NCBI GenBank assembly: GCA_002359895.1
Contig: DEOB01000005.1
Span: forward strand, 29,488 to 93,487
Length of the DNA stretch: 64,000 bases
From: Stenotrophomonas sp. UBA2629
GTDB taxonomy: Bacteria > Pseudomonadota > Gammaproteobacteria > Xanthomonadales > Xanthomonadaceae
Direction: 5' to 3'
Under the pieces are notes generated by a model. The model saw only the letters and a list, made by a program, of their open reading frames with translations, was not told the DNA's origin and did no database searches. The translations under genes were made by a program, and so were the position numbers. Shown here one piece after another: positions 8,079 to 17,017 of this stretch (positions are counted from its first letter, which is position 1; the number at the start of each line of letters is the position of its first letter).

Positions 8079-8990
8079 ATGAGTGCTTCAACCACGGCCC
8101 CGGCACGTGACCGGCTGCGCATTGCCATCCAGAAGAGCGGCCGCTTGGCCGACCCCGCGCGCAGCCTGCTGGCAGCCTGCGGCCTGAGCTGGCGGCAAAG
8201 CCGCGACAAGTTGTTCTGCTTCGGCGAGTCGTTGCCGGTGGACCTGCTGCTGGTGCGCGACGACGACATTCCTGGCCTCATCGCCGATGGTGTCTGTGAC
8301 CTGGGTGTGGTCGGCCTCAATGAGCTGGACGAGCAGGCCAAGGCGCGCCGCCAGATCGGTTTGCCCGATGCCTATCAGCCGCTGCGTGGCCTGGGGTTTG
8401 GATCGTGCCGCCTGATGATCGCGGTGCCGGAGGAGTGGGATTGGCAAGGTGTGCACATGCTGCAGGGCAAGCGCATCGCCACCAGCTACCCGGCCATTCT
8501 CGCGGCATGGTTGAAGGAAAAAGGCGTGGATGCACAGGTGGTGGAGCTGTCGGGTTCGGTCGAAATCGCGCCGAAGCTGGGCACCGCTGAATTGATCTGC
8601 GATCTGGTTTCCAGCGGTGCAACGCTCACGGCTAACCAGCTCAAGCCGGTGGAGACGCTGTTGGAGAGCGAAGCGGTGCTGGCTGGCCCGGTCAATGAGC
8701 TCGATGATGCACGTGCCGGCTTGATGGCCATGCTGCTGCGTCGCCTGGATGGTTTGACCAAAACGCAGGACCGCAAGCTGCTGATGTTCAGCGCTGCGGA
8801 AGATCGCGTAGATGCGCTGGCGCGTTTGTTGCCGGATGCGGAGCCGCTGTTGCGGTTACCGGGCGACGGCGGTGCGATACGTCTGCAGACAATGTGCAAC
8901 GGCGCACTGAGTTGGCAGCGGCTGGAAGAGTTGGAGCGTGCAGGCGCGCAGGGCTTGATGGTGCTGGCGGTGGAGAAATCGCTGGTATGA
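8079..8990 (+). CDS. hisG: ATP phosphoribosyltransferase (long form)
   Basis: The protein has 303 residues and catalyses the first committed step of histidine synthesis, ATP plus PRPP to phosphoribosyl-ATP. The length marks the long HisG form with a C-terminal regulatory (histidine-binding, ACT-like) domain, so HisZ is not needed. Recognisable parts are the N-terminal LRIAIQKSGRL, the GVCDLGVVGLNEL segment and the PRPP-binding ELICDLVSSGATL. The start codon ATG 8079 lies 9 bp after the regulator gene. Its stop overlaps the hisD start by four bases. Confidence 0.95.
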   Translation: MSASTTAPARDRLRIAIQKSGRLADPARSLLAACGLSWRQSRDKLFCFGESLPVDLLLVRDDDIPGLIADGVCDLGVVGLNELDEQAKARRQIGLPDAYQPLRGLGFGSCRLMIAVPEEWDWQGVHMLQGKRIATSYPAILAAWLKEKGVDAQVVELSGSVEIAPKLGTAELICDLVSSGATLTANQLKPVETLLESEAVLAGPVNELDDARAGLMAMLLRRLDGLTKTQDRKLLMFSAAEDRVDALARLLPDAEPLLRLPGDGGAIRLQTMCNGALSWQRLEELERAGAQGLMVLAVEKSLV

Positions 8991-10282
8991 ACATCCTGGA
9001 CTGGAACGCATTGGAGGCAGAGGGACAAGCGCGCGCGTTGACCCGCCCGGTGCAGACGGTGGCGGCGCAGACGCGTGAGTCAGTTGCCGGCCTCATTGGA
9101 CAGGTACGCGAATCGGGTGACGACGCGCTGCGCGAGATCACTGCGCGCTTTGACGGCGTAGCGCCCGGGCGCTTTGAAGTGAGCGAGGCGGAATTCGCAG
9201 CGGCGGAGTTGGCCGTGCCGGCAGAACTGCGCATCGCGATGCAACAGGCCGCTGACAGGGTTGATGTATATCACCGCGTTGGCATGGTGGAGCCGTACTC
9301 GGTGGAAACCGCACCGGGCGTGGTCTGCGAAAAGATGATCCGCCCCATTGGGCGCGTGGGCCTGTATGTGCCTGCCGGAAGTGCGCCGCTGCCGTCCACC
9401 GCGTTGATGCTGGGTGTGCCGGCGCGTTTGGCCGGCTGTCGTGAAGTGGTGTTGTGCACGCCGCCGCGTAAAGACGGTACGGCCGACCCTGCGGTGCTGG
9501 TTGCCGCGCGCCTCACCGGCGTGCACCGCGTGTTCAAGATTGGCGGCGCGCAGGCGATCGCGGCGATGGCCTACGGAACGGATTCGGTCCCGTCCTGCGA
9601 CAAATTGTTTGGCCCGGGCAATAGTTTTGTGACTGAAGCAAAGCAACAGGTGGCGCAGGCCGGCGCTGCCGCCATCGACATGCCGGCAGGTCCATCGGAA
9701 GTGTTGGTGATCGCCGACGCAGGCGCCAATCCTGCATTTGTAGCTGCCGATCTCCTGTCGCAAGCCGAGCACGGCCCTGACTCGCAGGTGCTGCTGCTCA
9801 GCGACGATGCCGGCTTGATTGCTGCGGTACAGGATGAAGTCGAGAGGCAGGTTGCATTGCTTGAACGTGCAGATATCGCACGCCAGGCGCTGAATTCTTC
9901 ATTGCTGATCAAGGTGGAATCCATCGATCAGGCGTTCGCCATCTCCAACCGTTATGCGCCCGAGCACTTGATTCTTGCTCTGCGTCAACCGCGCGACTGG
10001 TTGGTAAAGGTGGAGGCGGCAGGCTCGATATTTCTCGGTGATTTCACGCCGGAGGCGCTTGGCGATTACTGCTCCGGTACCAACCATGTGCTGCCAACTG
10101 CCGGTGCGGCGCGCGCCTACAGTGGCGTCAGCGTGGCCAGCTTCCAGAATCAGATCAGTGTGCAGGCCGCTACCCGCGAAGGTATTGCCAACATCGGCCC
10201 GTGCGCACTGACGCTCGCCCGTGCCGAGGGGCTGGGCGCGCATGCCAATGCAGTGGCGCTGCGGTTGGGAGTTTCGCCGTGA
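8987..10282 (+). CDS. hisD: histidinol dehydrogenase
   Basis: This 431-residue zinc enzyme oxidises L-histidinol in two NAD-dependent steps to histidine. Visible family segments are the GLYVPAG motif, DMPAGPSEVLV, the QAEHGPDSQ zinc/substrate region and the late GTNHVLPT. The reading frame is open further upstream inside hisG, but ATG 8987 overlaps the hisG stop (ATGA) and gives the normal N-terminus. Its own stop overlaps the hisC start. Position and overlap support full translational coupling. Confidence 0.95.
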   Translation: MNILDWNALEAEGQARALTRPVQTVAAQTRESVAGLIGQVRESGDDALREITARFDGVAPGRFEVSEAEFAAAELAVPAELRIAMQQAADRVDVYHRVGMVEPYSVETAPGVVCEKMIRPIGRVGLYVPAGSAPLPSTALMLGVPARLAGCREVVLCTPPRKDGTADPAVLVAARLTGVHRVFKIGGAQAIAAMAYGTDSVPSCDKLFGPGNSFVTEAKQQVAQAGAAAIDMPAGPSEVLVIADAGANPAFVAADLLSQAEHGPDSQVLLLSDDAGLIAAVQDEVERQVALLERADIARQALNSSLLIKVESIDQAFAISNRYAPEHLILALRQPRDWLVKVEAAGSIFLGDFTPEALGDYCSGTNHVLPTAGAARAYSGVSVASFQNQISVQAATREGIANIGPCALTLARAEGLGAHANAVALRLGVSP

Positions 10283-11361
10283 GCAGCGTGCTTGACCTAG
10301 TGCGTGACGATCTGCGCGGGTTCGCCGGTTACTCTTCGGCCCGCAGCGCGAAGTTGGAAGGAGATGTCTGGCTCAACGCCAACGAGTCGGCGTGGGCCAA
10401 TCCGGGTGATATGCAGGCCAGCTGCCGTCGCTATCCGGACCCGCAGCCACAAGCGCTGCGTGAGCGCCTGGCGGGGTTGTATGGCTGTGCGACGGACCAG
10501 CTGCTGATCGGTCGCGGTAGTGACGAAGCCATCGATCTGCTGGTGCGGGCATTGTGCGCACCTGGCCGCGATGCCGTGCTGTACACGCCGCCGGTGTTCG
10601 GCATGTATGCGGTGAGTGCGCGGCTGCAGAATGCGCCGGCACGTGAGGTGCCGCTACGCGACACCGAGGTGGGTTTTGTGCCGGATATCGGCGCCATCAT
10701 CGCAACCGCAAAGCAGGGCAATGCCAAGCTGGTGTTTCTGTGCTCGCCGTCCAATCCCGGCGGTTTGAGCATCGGGCTGCAACAGGTTGAAGCGGTCGCG
10801 TCCGCGCTGCGCGGGCAGGCGTTGGTGGTGGTGGATGAAGCCTATGGCGAGTTTTCCGATGAGCCATCCGCAGTCAGTCTGCTGGCCCGTTACGACAACA
10901 TCGCCGTGCTACGGACGCTGTCCAAAGCACATGCATTGGCGGCTGCACGCATCGGCACGGTCATCGCCGATAGCGCATTGATTGCGGTGTTGCGAAGCTG
11001 CCAAGCGCCTTATCCGATCCCGACGCCGTGTTCGTCACTTGCGCTCGAGGGCCTGAGCGATGCCGCACTGGCGTTGACTGACAGTCGCATTGCCACCGTG
11101 CGCGCTGAGCGCGAACGATTGCGCGCCGCGCTTGCTGGCTGCGCGTGTGTACGCCGCGTCTACGTTTCGGATGCCAATTTCCTGTTGGTTCGCTTCAATG
11201 ATGCCGAGGCGGCGTTTGGCGCGCTGCTTGCAGCGGGCGTGGTGGTGCGCGACCAACGTGCCGCACCGCAACTGCATGACGCGCTGCGCATCACCTTGGG
11301 CACCCCTGAACAGAACGACCGCGTCCTCGACGCACTCACCACGTTGGAGCCAGTTGCATGA
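10279..11361 (+). CDS. hisC: histidinol-phosphate aminotransferase
   Basis: This 360-residue class I/II PLP aminotransferase converts imidazole-acetol phosphate to histidinol phosphate. Key features are WLNANES near the N-terminus, CSPSNPGG, VVDEAYGEF and the PLP lysine in TLSKAHALAAARIG near residue 216. GTG 10279 overlaps the hisD stop by four bases. A longer in-frame extension back to 10201 lies inside hisD and lacks family similarity. The next gene, hisB, overlaps by four bases. Confidence 0.95.
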   Translation: MSSVLDLVRDDLRGFAGYSSARSAKLEGDVWLNANESAWANPGDMQASCRRYPDPQPQALRERLAGLYGCATDQLLIGRGSDEAIDLLVRALCAPGRDAVLYTPPVFGMYAVSARLQNAPAREVPLRDTEVGFVPDIGAIIATAKQGNAKLVFLCSPSNPGGLSIGLQQVEAVASALRGQALVVVDEAYGEFSDEPSAVSLLARYDNIAVLRTLSKAHALAAARIGTVIADSALIAVLRSCQAPYPIPTPCSSLALEGLSDAALALTDSRIATVRAERERLRAALAGCACVRRVYVSDANFLLVRFNDAEAAFGALLAAGVVVRDQRAAPQLHDALRITLGTPEQNDRVLDALTTLEPVA

Positions 11362-12431
11362 CCCCCATTCTGTTCGTCGATCGTGACGGCACCTTGATCG
11401 AGGAGCCGGCGGACTTCCAGATTGACGCTTACGAAAAGCTGCGTCTGGTGAAGAACGTCATCCCGGCCATGCTCAAGCTGCGGGATGCGGGCTATGAGTT
11501 CGTCATCGTCTCCAATCAGGATGGGCTGGGCAGCGAAGGCTATCCGCAGGCCAGTTTCGACGGCCCCAACAATCTGATGCTGCAGATCTTCGCCAGCCAA
11601 GGCATTGTGTTCCGCGACGTACTGGTCGACCCCAGTTGGCCGCAGGACAACAGCCCCAATCGCAAGCCGGGTATCGGCATGATGGTGTCGTATCTGCAGG
11701 ACCGCACCATTGATTGGGCGCGCTCGGGCATGGTGGGTGATCGTCCTACCGACAATCAATTTGCCGACAACATGAAGATCCGCGGCTTCCAACTGCGTAC
11801 CGAGCAATTCGGTGGCCAGTGGGATTGGGACAGCATCGCGCATGAGTTGGCCGATGCACCGCGACGTGCCACCGTGCAGCGCGATACCAAGGAAACGCAG
11901 ATCCGCGTGTTTGTGGACTTGGATAAAGTGGCCGGCGCAAAGATCAGTACGGGCTTGCCGTTCTTTGATCACATGCTCGACCAGATTGGTCGCCATGGTG
12001 GGTTTGCGCTGGAAGTCGAAGCAAAGGGCGACCTGCATATCGACGAGCACCACACCATCGAAGACACCGGTTTGGCGCTTGGCCAAGCATTGCGCGAAGC
12101 ATTGGGTGACAAGCGCGGCATCGGCCGTTATGGCTTTACCTTGCCGATGGATGAAACGCTGGCCAGTGCCGCATTGGACTTCAGCGGTCGCCCCTATTTC
12201 GTGTTTGAAGGTGAGTTCAAGCGCGAGCGGGTGGGCGACATGCCGACCGAGCTGGTGCCGCATTTCTTCCGTTCCCTGTGTGATTCGGCAGGCTTGAATC
12301 TCAATCTGAAGGTGCACGGCGACAACGATCACCACAAGGTGGAGGCCTGCTTCAAAGCATTGGCGCGCGCCTTGCGCCAAGCCATTCGTCGCGAGGGCAC
12401 GGAACTTCCTTCGACGAAAGGCGCGCTATGA
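11358..12431 (+). CDS. hisB: bifunctional histidinol-phosphatase / imidazoleglycerol-phosphate dehydratase
   Basis: This 357-residue fusion has an N-terminal HAD phosphatase, with the nucleophile motif DRDGT at residues 8-12, of the type that removes phosphate from histidinol phosphate. The C-terminal IGP dehydratase carries the manganese-binding histidine clusters FFDHMLDQIGRHGG and DEHHTIEDTG, and later HFFRSL. The fused form is characteristic of enteric and xanthomonad HisB, while many bacteria keep two proteins. It overlaps hisC and hisH by four bases each. Confidence 0.95.
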   Translation: MTPILFVDRDGTLIEEPADFQIDAYEKLRLVKNVIPAMLKLRDAGYEFVIVSNQDGLGSEGYPQASFDGPNNLMLQIFASQGIVFRDVLVDPSWPQDNSPNRKPGIGMMVSYLQDRTIDWARSGMVGDRPTDNQFADNMKIRGFQLRTEQFGGQWDWDSIAHELADAPRRATVQRDTKETQIRVFVDLDKVAGAKISTGLPFFDHMLDQIGRHGGFALEVEAKGDLHIDEHHTIEDTGLALGQALREALGDKRGIGRYGFTLPMDETLASAALDFSGRPYFVFEGEFKRERVGDMPTELVPHFFRSLCDSAGLNLNLKVHGDNDHHKVEACFKALARALRQAIRREGTELPSTKGAL

Positions 12432-13030
12432 GTGCCGTTGGGCTGGTTGATGCGGGTGGCGCCAATCTTGGCTCGGTGCGCTATGCACTGGAGCGCTTGG
12501 GCGTTGAAGTGCGCATGGTGCGCGAAGCACGCGATCTGGACGGTCTACAGCGGGTGATTCTGCCCGGTGTCGGTGCCGCTGCCGAAGGCATGAGGCGCCT
12601 GCATGCGCAGGGATTGGTCACCCCGCTGCGTGAGTTGCAGGTGCCGCTGATGGGCATCTGCCTTGGGATGCAATTGCTGTTTGAGCGGTCGGAAGAAGGC
12701 AACGTTGAATGTCTTGGTTTGTTGCCAGGCATTGTCCGGCGCCTGCATCCGGGCGTAGGTGTGCGGGTGCCGCACATGGGCTGGAACAAGTTGCTCGCCT
12801 TGCGCGAGTCATCGCTGATGGAAGGTGTGCCAGCTGGCTCAAGTGCCTATTTCGTACACAGTTATGCCGCGCCTGTGACCTCCGATACCGTCGCCGCGTG
12901 CCATCACGGCGGTCTGTTTACCGCAGTGGTTCAACGCGGCTATTTGTATGGCGCGCAATTCCATCCCGAGCGCTCTGCCGGTCCTGGCGCGCGCATCCTG
13001 CGTAATTTTCTTGAGGCGGCATCGCAATGA
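12428..13030 (+). CDS. hisH: imidazole glycerol phosphate synthase, glutaminase subunit
   Basis: A class I glutamine amidotransferase of 200 residues that supplies ammonia to HisF. The nucleophilic cysteine lies in GICLGMQLLFE near residue 78, and the catalytic His and Glu are in FHPERS near residue 178. It starts at ATG 12428, overlapping hisB by four bases, and overlaps hisA at its end. Length is typical. Confidence 0.95.
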   Translation: MSAVGLVDAGGANLGSVRYALERLGVEVRMVREARDLDGLQRVILPGVGAAAEGMRRLHAQGLVTPLRELQVPLMGICLGMQLLFERSEEGNVECLGLLPGIVRRLHPGVGVRVPHMGWNKLLALRESSLMEGVPAGSSAYFVHSYAAPVTSDTVAACHHGGLFTAVVQRGYLYGAQFHPERSAGPGARILRNFLEAASQ

Positions 13031-13761
13031 GTTTTACCGTATATCCCGCGTTGGACATCCGTGAAGGCCGCGTCGTGCGCCTGCTGCAGGGCGATTACGC
13101 AAAACAGACCACGTACGGCGACGATCCGCTGCCGCGTGCGCAGGCCTTTGCTGCGACCGGCGCCACGTGGATGCACCTGGTTGATCTGGATGCAGCCAAG
13201 GCCGGCGGCTACACATTGACGCCGTTGCTGGCGCAGATTGCGGCCAACACCCCGCTTAAAGTACAGACCGGCGGTGGTGTGCGCGGTCGCGACGATGTGG
13301 CGCGTATCCTGGATGCGGGCGCAAGCCGCGTGGTGATCGGCTCGTTGGCGGTGCGCGAACCGGACCGTGTGGAAGCCTGGTTGCAGGAGTTCGGCGCCGA
13401 CCACCTGACCATCGCGCTCGATACCCGTCAAGGTGAAGACGGCGTATGGCGTCTGCCGGTGCACGGTTGGACGGAAACGGCCGACGTCACGCTGGACGAA
13501 CTCGCCACTCGCTACGCGCAGGCCGGCATGAAGCACCTGCTGTGCACGGATATCTCCCGCGACGGCATGATGTCTGGCCCCAATGTCGAGCTCTACGCGC
13601 ATCTTTCGCGGTTGTTACCGGGTGTGTCCGTGCAGGCCTCTGGCGGCGTGCGTGATGTGGCGGATATTCAGGCATCAAAAGCCGCCGGTTGTGGTGGGGC
13701 AGTGTTGGGGAAGGCGCTGTTGGAAGGCCACCTGAAGCTTGACGAGGCATTGGCATGTTGA
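13027..13761 (+). CDS. hisA: ProFAR isomerase
   Basis: This 244-residue beta/alpha-barrel enzyme performs the Amadori rearrangement of ProFAR to PRFAR. The catalytic aspartates sit in YPALDIREG (about residue 8) and in CTDISRDGM in the middle of the barrel. The phosphate-binding GGGVR and GSLAV segments are present. It overlaps hisH by four bases and hisF by seven. Confidence 0.95.
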   Translation: MSFTVYPALDIREGRVVRLLQGDYAKQTTYGDDPLPRAQAFAATGATWMHLVDLDAAKAGGYTLTPLLAQIAANTPLKVQTGGGVRGRDDVARILDAGASRVVIGSLAVREPDRVEAWLQEFGADHLTIALDTRQGEDGVWRLPVHGWTETADVTLDELATRYAQAGMKHLLCTDISRDGMMSGPNVELYAHLSRLLPGVSVQASGGVRDVADIQASKAAGCGGAVLGKALLEGHLKLDEALAC

Positions 13762-14531
13762 GCCGCCGCATCATTCCCTGTCTGGATGTGCGCGATGGCC
13801 GCGTGGTCAAGGGCGTCAGGTTTCGTGATCACGTGGACATGGGCGACATCAGCGAGTTGGCGTTGCGTTATCGCGACGAAGGTGCCGACGAGCTGGTGTT
13901 TTACGACATCTCAGCCAGTCCAGAAGGCCGCTCGGTTGATCGTGAGTGGATCGAGCGCGTGGCGCGCCTGATCGATATTCCGTTCTGCGTAGCGGGCGGC
14001 ATTCGCGATGTTCAAACCGCACGCGCTGTACTCAACGCCGGCGCTGACAAGATTTCGATCAACACCCCAGCGCTGGAACGGCCAGCGTTGATTGGTGAGC
14101 TGGCTGACGCATTCGGGCAGCAGTGCGTGGTGGTGGGCATCGACTCCATCCGTGAGCCCGATGGGCAGTGGCGGGTACGTTCGTACACCGGCGATCCCGC
14201 CAAAACACGTGCCGAGGCGCGATTGACGCTGGACTGGCTGCGTGAAGCCCAGCATCGCGGCGCAGGTGAAATTGTGCTGAATTGCATGGACAGCGATGGT
14301 GTTCGCAAGGGGTACGATATTGCTCAGTTGCGCCATGCCCGGGCGCTGTGCACGGTTCCGTTGATCGCCTCTGGCGGCGCGGGCGCGCCACAGCATTTCG
14401 CCGATGTATTCGAACAGGCTGACGTTGACGGGGCATTGGCGGCCAGTGTGTTCCATTCGGGCGCCATCGTCATTCCGGAACTCAAACAGTTCCTGCGCGA
14501 ACAACAGATCGAGGTAAGGGATGTCTACTGA
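13755..14531 (+). CDS. hisF: imidazole glycerol phosphate synthase, cyclase subunit
   Basis: This 258-residue beta/alpha barrel pairs with HisH to convert PRFAR and ammonia to IGP and AICAR. The N-terminal RRIIPCLDVRDGRVVKG carries the catalytic Asp near residue 11. The second acidic residue and phosphate sites appear in LNCMDSDGVRKG and LIASGGAG. It overlaps hisA by seven bases and hisIE by eleven. Confidence 0.95.
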   Translation: MLSRRIIPCLDVRDGRVVKGVRFRDHVDMGDISELALRYRDEGADELVFYDISASPEGRSVDREWIERVARLIDIPFCVAGGIRDVQTARAVLNAGADKISINTPALERPALIGELADAFGQQCVVVGIDSIREPDGQWRVRSYTGDPAKTRAEARLTLDWLREAQHRGAGEIVLNCMDSDGVRKGYDIAQLRHARALCTVPLIASGGAGAPQHFADVFEQADVDGALAASVFHSGAIVIPELKQFLREQQIEVRDVY

Positions 14532-15159
14532 ATTCAAAGCGCTTGACCCAGCCACGTTGGACTGGGCCAAGGTGGATGGGCTGATGCCGGTCATCGTGCA
14601 GGATGCCACCACATTGCGCGTGCTGATGCTTGGCTACATGGACCGCGATGCACTGGAAAAAACCCGCGACAGCGGCAAGATCACCTTCTTCAGCCGCACC
14701 AAAAAGCGGCTTTGGACCAAGGGCGAAACCTCCGGCAATCATTTGGATGTGGTGGATATCCGCGTTGATTGCGATGCCGACACCGTGTTGATCAGCGCAA
14801 TCCCGCATGGCCCCACGTGTCACACCGGCAGCGCGAGCTGCTTCAGTACCGCGCCCGGAAACTTTCTGGGTGCGCTGGATGCACTGATCAAGCAACGCGA
14901 GCATGATCGTCCGCTCAACAGCTACACCACCAAGCTGTTTGAGCAGGGCCCGCGGTACATCGCACAGAAAGTGGGCGAGGAAGGCGTAGAGACCGCACTT
15001 GCCGGTGTCGTGCAGCGTGACGAAGACCTGCTTGGCGAATCAGCCGATCTGTTGTTCCACTTGATCGTGCTGCTGCGTTCACGTGGACTGTCGCTGGATG
15101 CGGCCGTGGCTGTACTGGAAGAGCGTCATGCAAAAGCCGCAGAAAAAACGGCCAGTTGA
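14521..15159 (+). CDS. hisIE: bifunctional phosphoribosyl-AMP cyclohydrolase / phosphoribosyl-ATP pyrophosphatase
   Basis: The protein has 212 residues and carries out steps 2 and 3 of histidine synthesis. The N-terminal HisI half contains SRTKKRLWTKGETSGN and the zinc-binding cysteine/histidine cluster DCDADTVL...CHTGSASCF. The C-terminal HisE half has the EEGVETALA and ESADLLFHLIVLL helices of MazG-like pyrophosphatases. It is the last gene of the operon. No convincing T-tailed terminator follows within 220 bp, only the inverted-repeat element near 15224. Confidence 0.95.
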   Translation: MSTEFKALDPATLDWAKVDGLMPVIVQDATTLRVLMLGYMDRDALEKTRDSGKITFFSRTKKRLWTKGETSGNHLDVVDIRVDCDADTVLISAIPHGPTCHTGSASCFSTAPGNFLGALDALIKQREHDRPLNSYTTKLFEQGPRYIAQKVGEEGVETALAGVVQRDEDLLGESADLLFHLIVLLRSRGLSLDAAVAVLEERHAKAAEKTAS

Positions 15160-15223
15160 GCGAGGCGGGTACTCTAGAGCCCTGTGAGCACCCATCGGAT
15201 GGAGTTTGATGCTGCTCTTGAAG

Positions 15224-15250
15224 CCTCTCGCCCGTTTTACGGGGGAGGGG
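15224..15250. repeat. REP-like inverted repeat after the his operon
   Basis: CCTCTCGCCCGT (15224-15235) folds back on ACGGGGGAGGGG (15239-15250) with a three-base loop, one mismatch and a wobble. A similar CCCCTCTC...GAGAGGGG fold occurs at 48593-48621, so the two are probably members of one dispersed intergenic palindrome family. It may also help to end his mRNA. Confidence 0.45.
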
Positions 15251-15382
15251 TGAGGGCAGGCTGCCTTCGGCGACTAATCAAAGAGGCAACCGTGGCCCAC
15301 CAAGCCCGGCAAAGCAGCCGCCACGCATCTGTCGCATGGCAGGGCGATAATGGACGCCTGTCCACCGCCCGCTGAGACGTTC

Positions 15383-16909
15383 ATGCGTAAAACCCTGCTG
15401 ACTGGCCTGCTGTTGGCCTGCACCCCATTCGTGGTTGCGGCCTCCTGTCTTGAAGGTGCGGTGTTCAACGACACCAACGGTAACGGTGTGCACGACGCAG
15501 GCGAAGCGCCGCTGGCGGGCATCAAGGTGTCTGATGGCGAGCACATCGTCATCACCGGCAGCGATGGCCGCTATCAATTGCCCAGCTCGGCGCAGCCCAA
15601 TATTTTCATCATCAAGCCTGCAGGTTATCGCGCTGGATCGCGCCCCGACGGGCTGCCCGACATCTGGCGTGCTGCGGTGGGCGAAGGTGACGCAGCGCAA
15701 TGCCGACCGTTTGCGCTGGTGCCTCAACCGGATGCACCGGCCAGCTTCCAGAGTTTGGTGATGGCCGACAGCCAGACCGGCAGCGCGCTGGACGTGAGTT
15801 ACTTCGAGCGGGACATCATCGCGCCGTTGCGCGGCAAGCATCAGGCGCGGTTGGGAATGACGCTTGGCGATATCACCAATGACGATCCGTCGCTGTATCC
15901 CGCCTTGACCAAAGCGGTGACGTCGCTGGGCGTGCCGTGGCTGCATGTGCCGGGCAATCACGACATGGACATGGGCGCGCAGACTGATTCGACCTCACTG
16001 GCCAGCTATCACCGGCACTTCGGCCCGGATACCTACGCCTGGGAAGAACCGTCGATGGTGTTCATCGGCATGGACGACATCATCGCCCAGCCGGGGCAGA
16101 AGCCGGCATATGTCGGCGGCCTTCGGGAGGATCAGTTCGCGTTCCTGGAGCGTTATCTGCCGACCATCGCCAAGGACAAACTGGTGGTGCTGGGCTTCCA
16201 CATTCCATTGTTCGACCACGTTTATCGCGCTGAAGATCGCGCGCGTCTGTTTGCGTTGCTGGCGAAAGTGGAGCATCCGTTGATTCTCAGCGGGCACACC
16301 CACAACCAGAGCCAGGTGTTCTGGTCAGCGGAGCAGGGCTGGGCCGGTGCGCGGCCACTGCATGAGTACAACGTAGGTGCCGCCTGTGGTGCGTTCTGGT
16401 CGGGCGTGAAGGATGCGCAGGGCATCCCGGACACCACCATGGCCGATGGCACCCCAAATGGTTACGGCCTGCTCAACGTGCAGCCGCAGGGCCGTTACAG
16501 CGTCGAATATCGCGTTGCGCGCGCACCGGAGGATGTGCAGATCGCGTTGCATGCGCCCAACGTGCTGCGGCAGGGCGCGTACCCGGCGTGGGGTGTGTAT
16601 GCGAACGTGTTCATGGGCTACGACGGCCTGCCAGTGGAATTTCGGGTGGATGGTGGGCAGTGGCAGCCGATGAAACAGGTCAAGCAGCCCGACCCCCGCC
16701 TGTTGGTGCAGAACATCGCAGACGACCTGGCCGATGGCCTGCGCGGCTACGACCGCTCCCCCGAAGCAGTGCCATCCTCGCACCTGTGGCGCGCTGCGTT
16801 GCCGACCAAGCTGGCCGAGGGCGAACACACCGTCGAAGTACGCACGACCTTGGGCGGCAAACAGTACAGCAGCCACACGCGCTACCGCCTACAGTCGGCG
16901 ACGCCTTGA
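15383..16909 (+). CDS. secreted calcineurin-like phosphoesterase
   Basis: The protein has 508 residues from ATG 15383; the frame opens eleven codons earlier but the signal peptide starts here. A hydrophobic signal peptide (LLTGLLLACTPFVVAAS) is followed by a prealbumin/SdrD-like beta domain (FNDTNGNGVHDAGEAPLAGI, about 25-95). The metallophosphoesterase core comes next, with the metal-binding motifs GDITND, PGNHDMD and SGHTHNQ, and then a C-terminal beta domain. This corresponds to the MetallophosN-Metallophos-MetallophosC layout of exported phosphoesterases. The natural substrate is unknown. It is probably periplasmic or extracellular and lies alone between the his operon and a convergent gene. 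Confidence 0.85.
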   Translation: MRKTLLTGLLLACTPFVVAASCLEGAVFNDTNGNGVHDAGEAPLAGIKVSDGEHIVITGSDGRYQLPSSAQPNIFIIKPAGYRAGSRPDGLPDIWRAAVGEGDAAQCRPFALVPQPDAPASFQSLVMADSQTGSALDVSYFERDIIAPLRGKHQARLGMTLGDITNDDPSLYPALTKAVTSLGVPWLHVPGNHDMDMGAQTDSTSLASYHRHFGPDTYAWEEPSMVFIGMDDIIAQPGQKPAYVGGLREDQFAFLERYLPTIAKDKLVVLGFHIPLFDHVYRAEDRARLFALLAKVEHPLILSGHTHNQSQVFWSAEQGWAGARPLHEYNVGAACGAFWSGVKDAQGIPDTTMADGTPNGYGLLNVQPQGRYSVEYRVARAPEDVQIALHAPNVLRQGAYPAWGVYANVFMGYDGLPVEFRVDGGQWQPMKQVKQPDPRLLVQNIADDLADGLRGYDRSPEAVPSSHLWRAALPTKLAEGEHTVEVRTTLGGKQYSSHTRYRLQSATP

Positions 16910-16948
16910 TGATGACGGTGGGTGTTGCGTTCGGCGGATAGCGAGTCA

Positions 16949-16972
16949 GGCCGAGCGTCGGCTCGGTCTTGG
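16949..16972 (+). terminator. weak terminator between convergent genes
   Basis: CCGAGC (16951-16956) pairs with GCTCGG (16961-16966) around GTCG, followed by TCTTGGTT. The stem is short and the T tract imperfect. It sits 40 bp after the phosphoesterase gene. Confidence 0.35.
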
Positions 16973-17017
16973 TTGAACCATGCAGAGTTCAAGCTGTGTG
17001 AGCCGCCGGAGGCGAAA

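Noticed and set aside
15160..15382. Small coding frame between hisIE and the phosphoesterase gene
   Set aside because: No ribosome binding site or similarity; the segment is explained by a palindromic repeat and the phosphoesterase leader.
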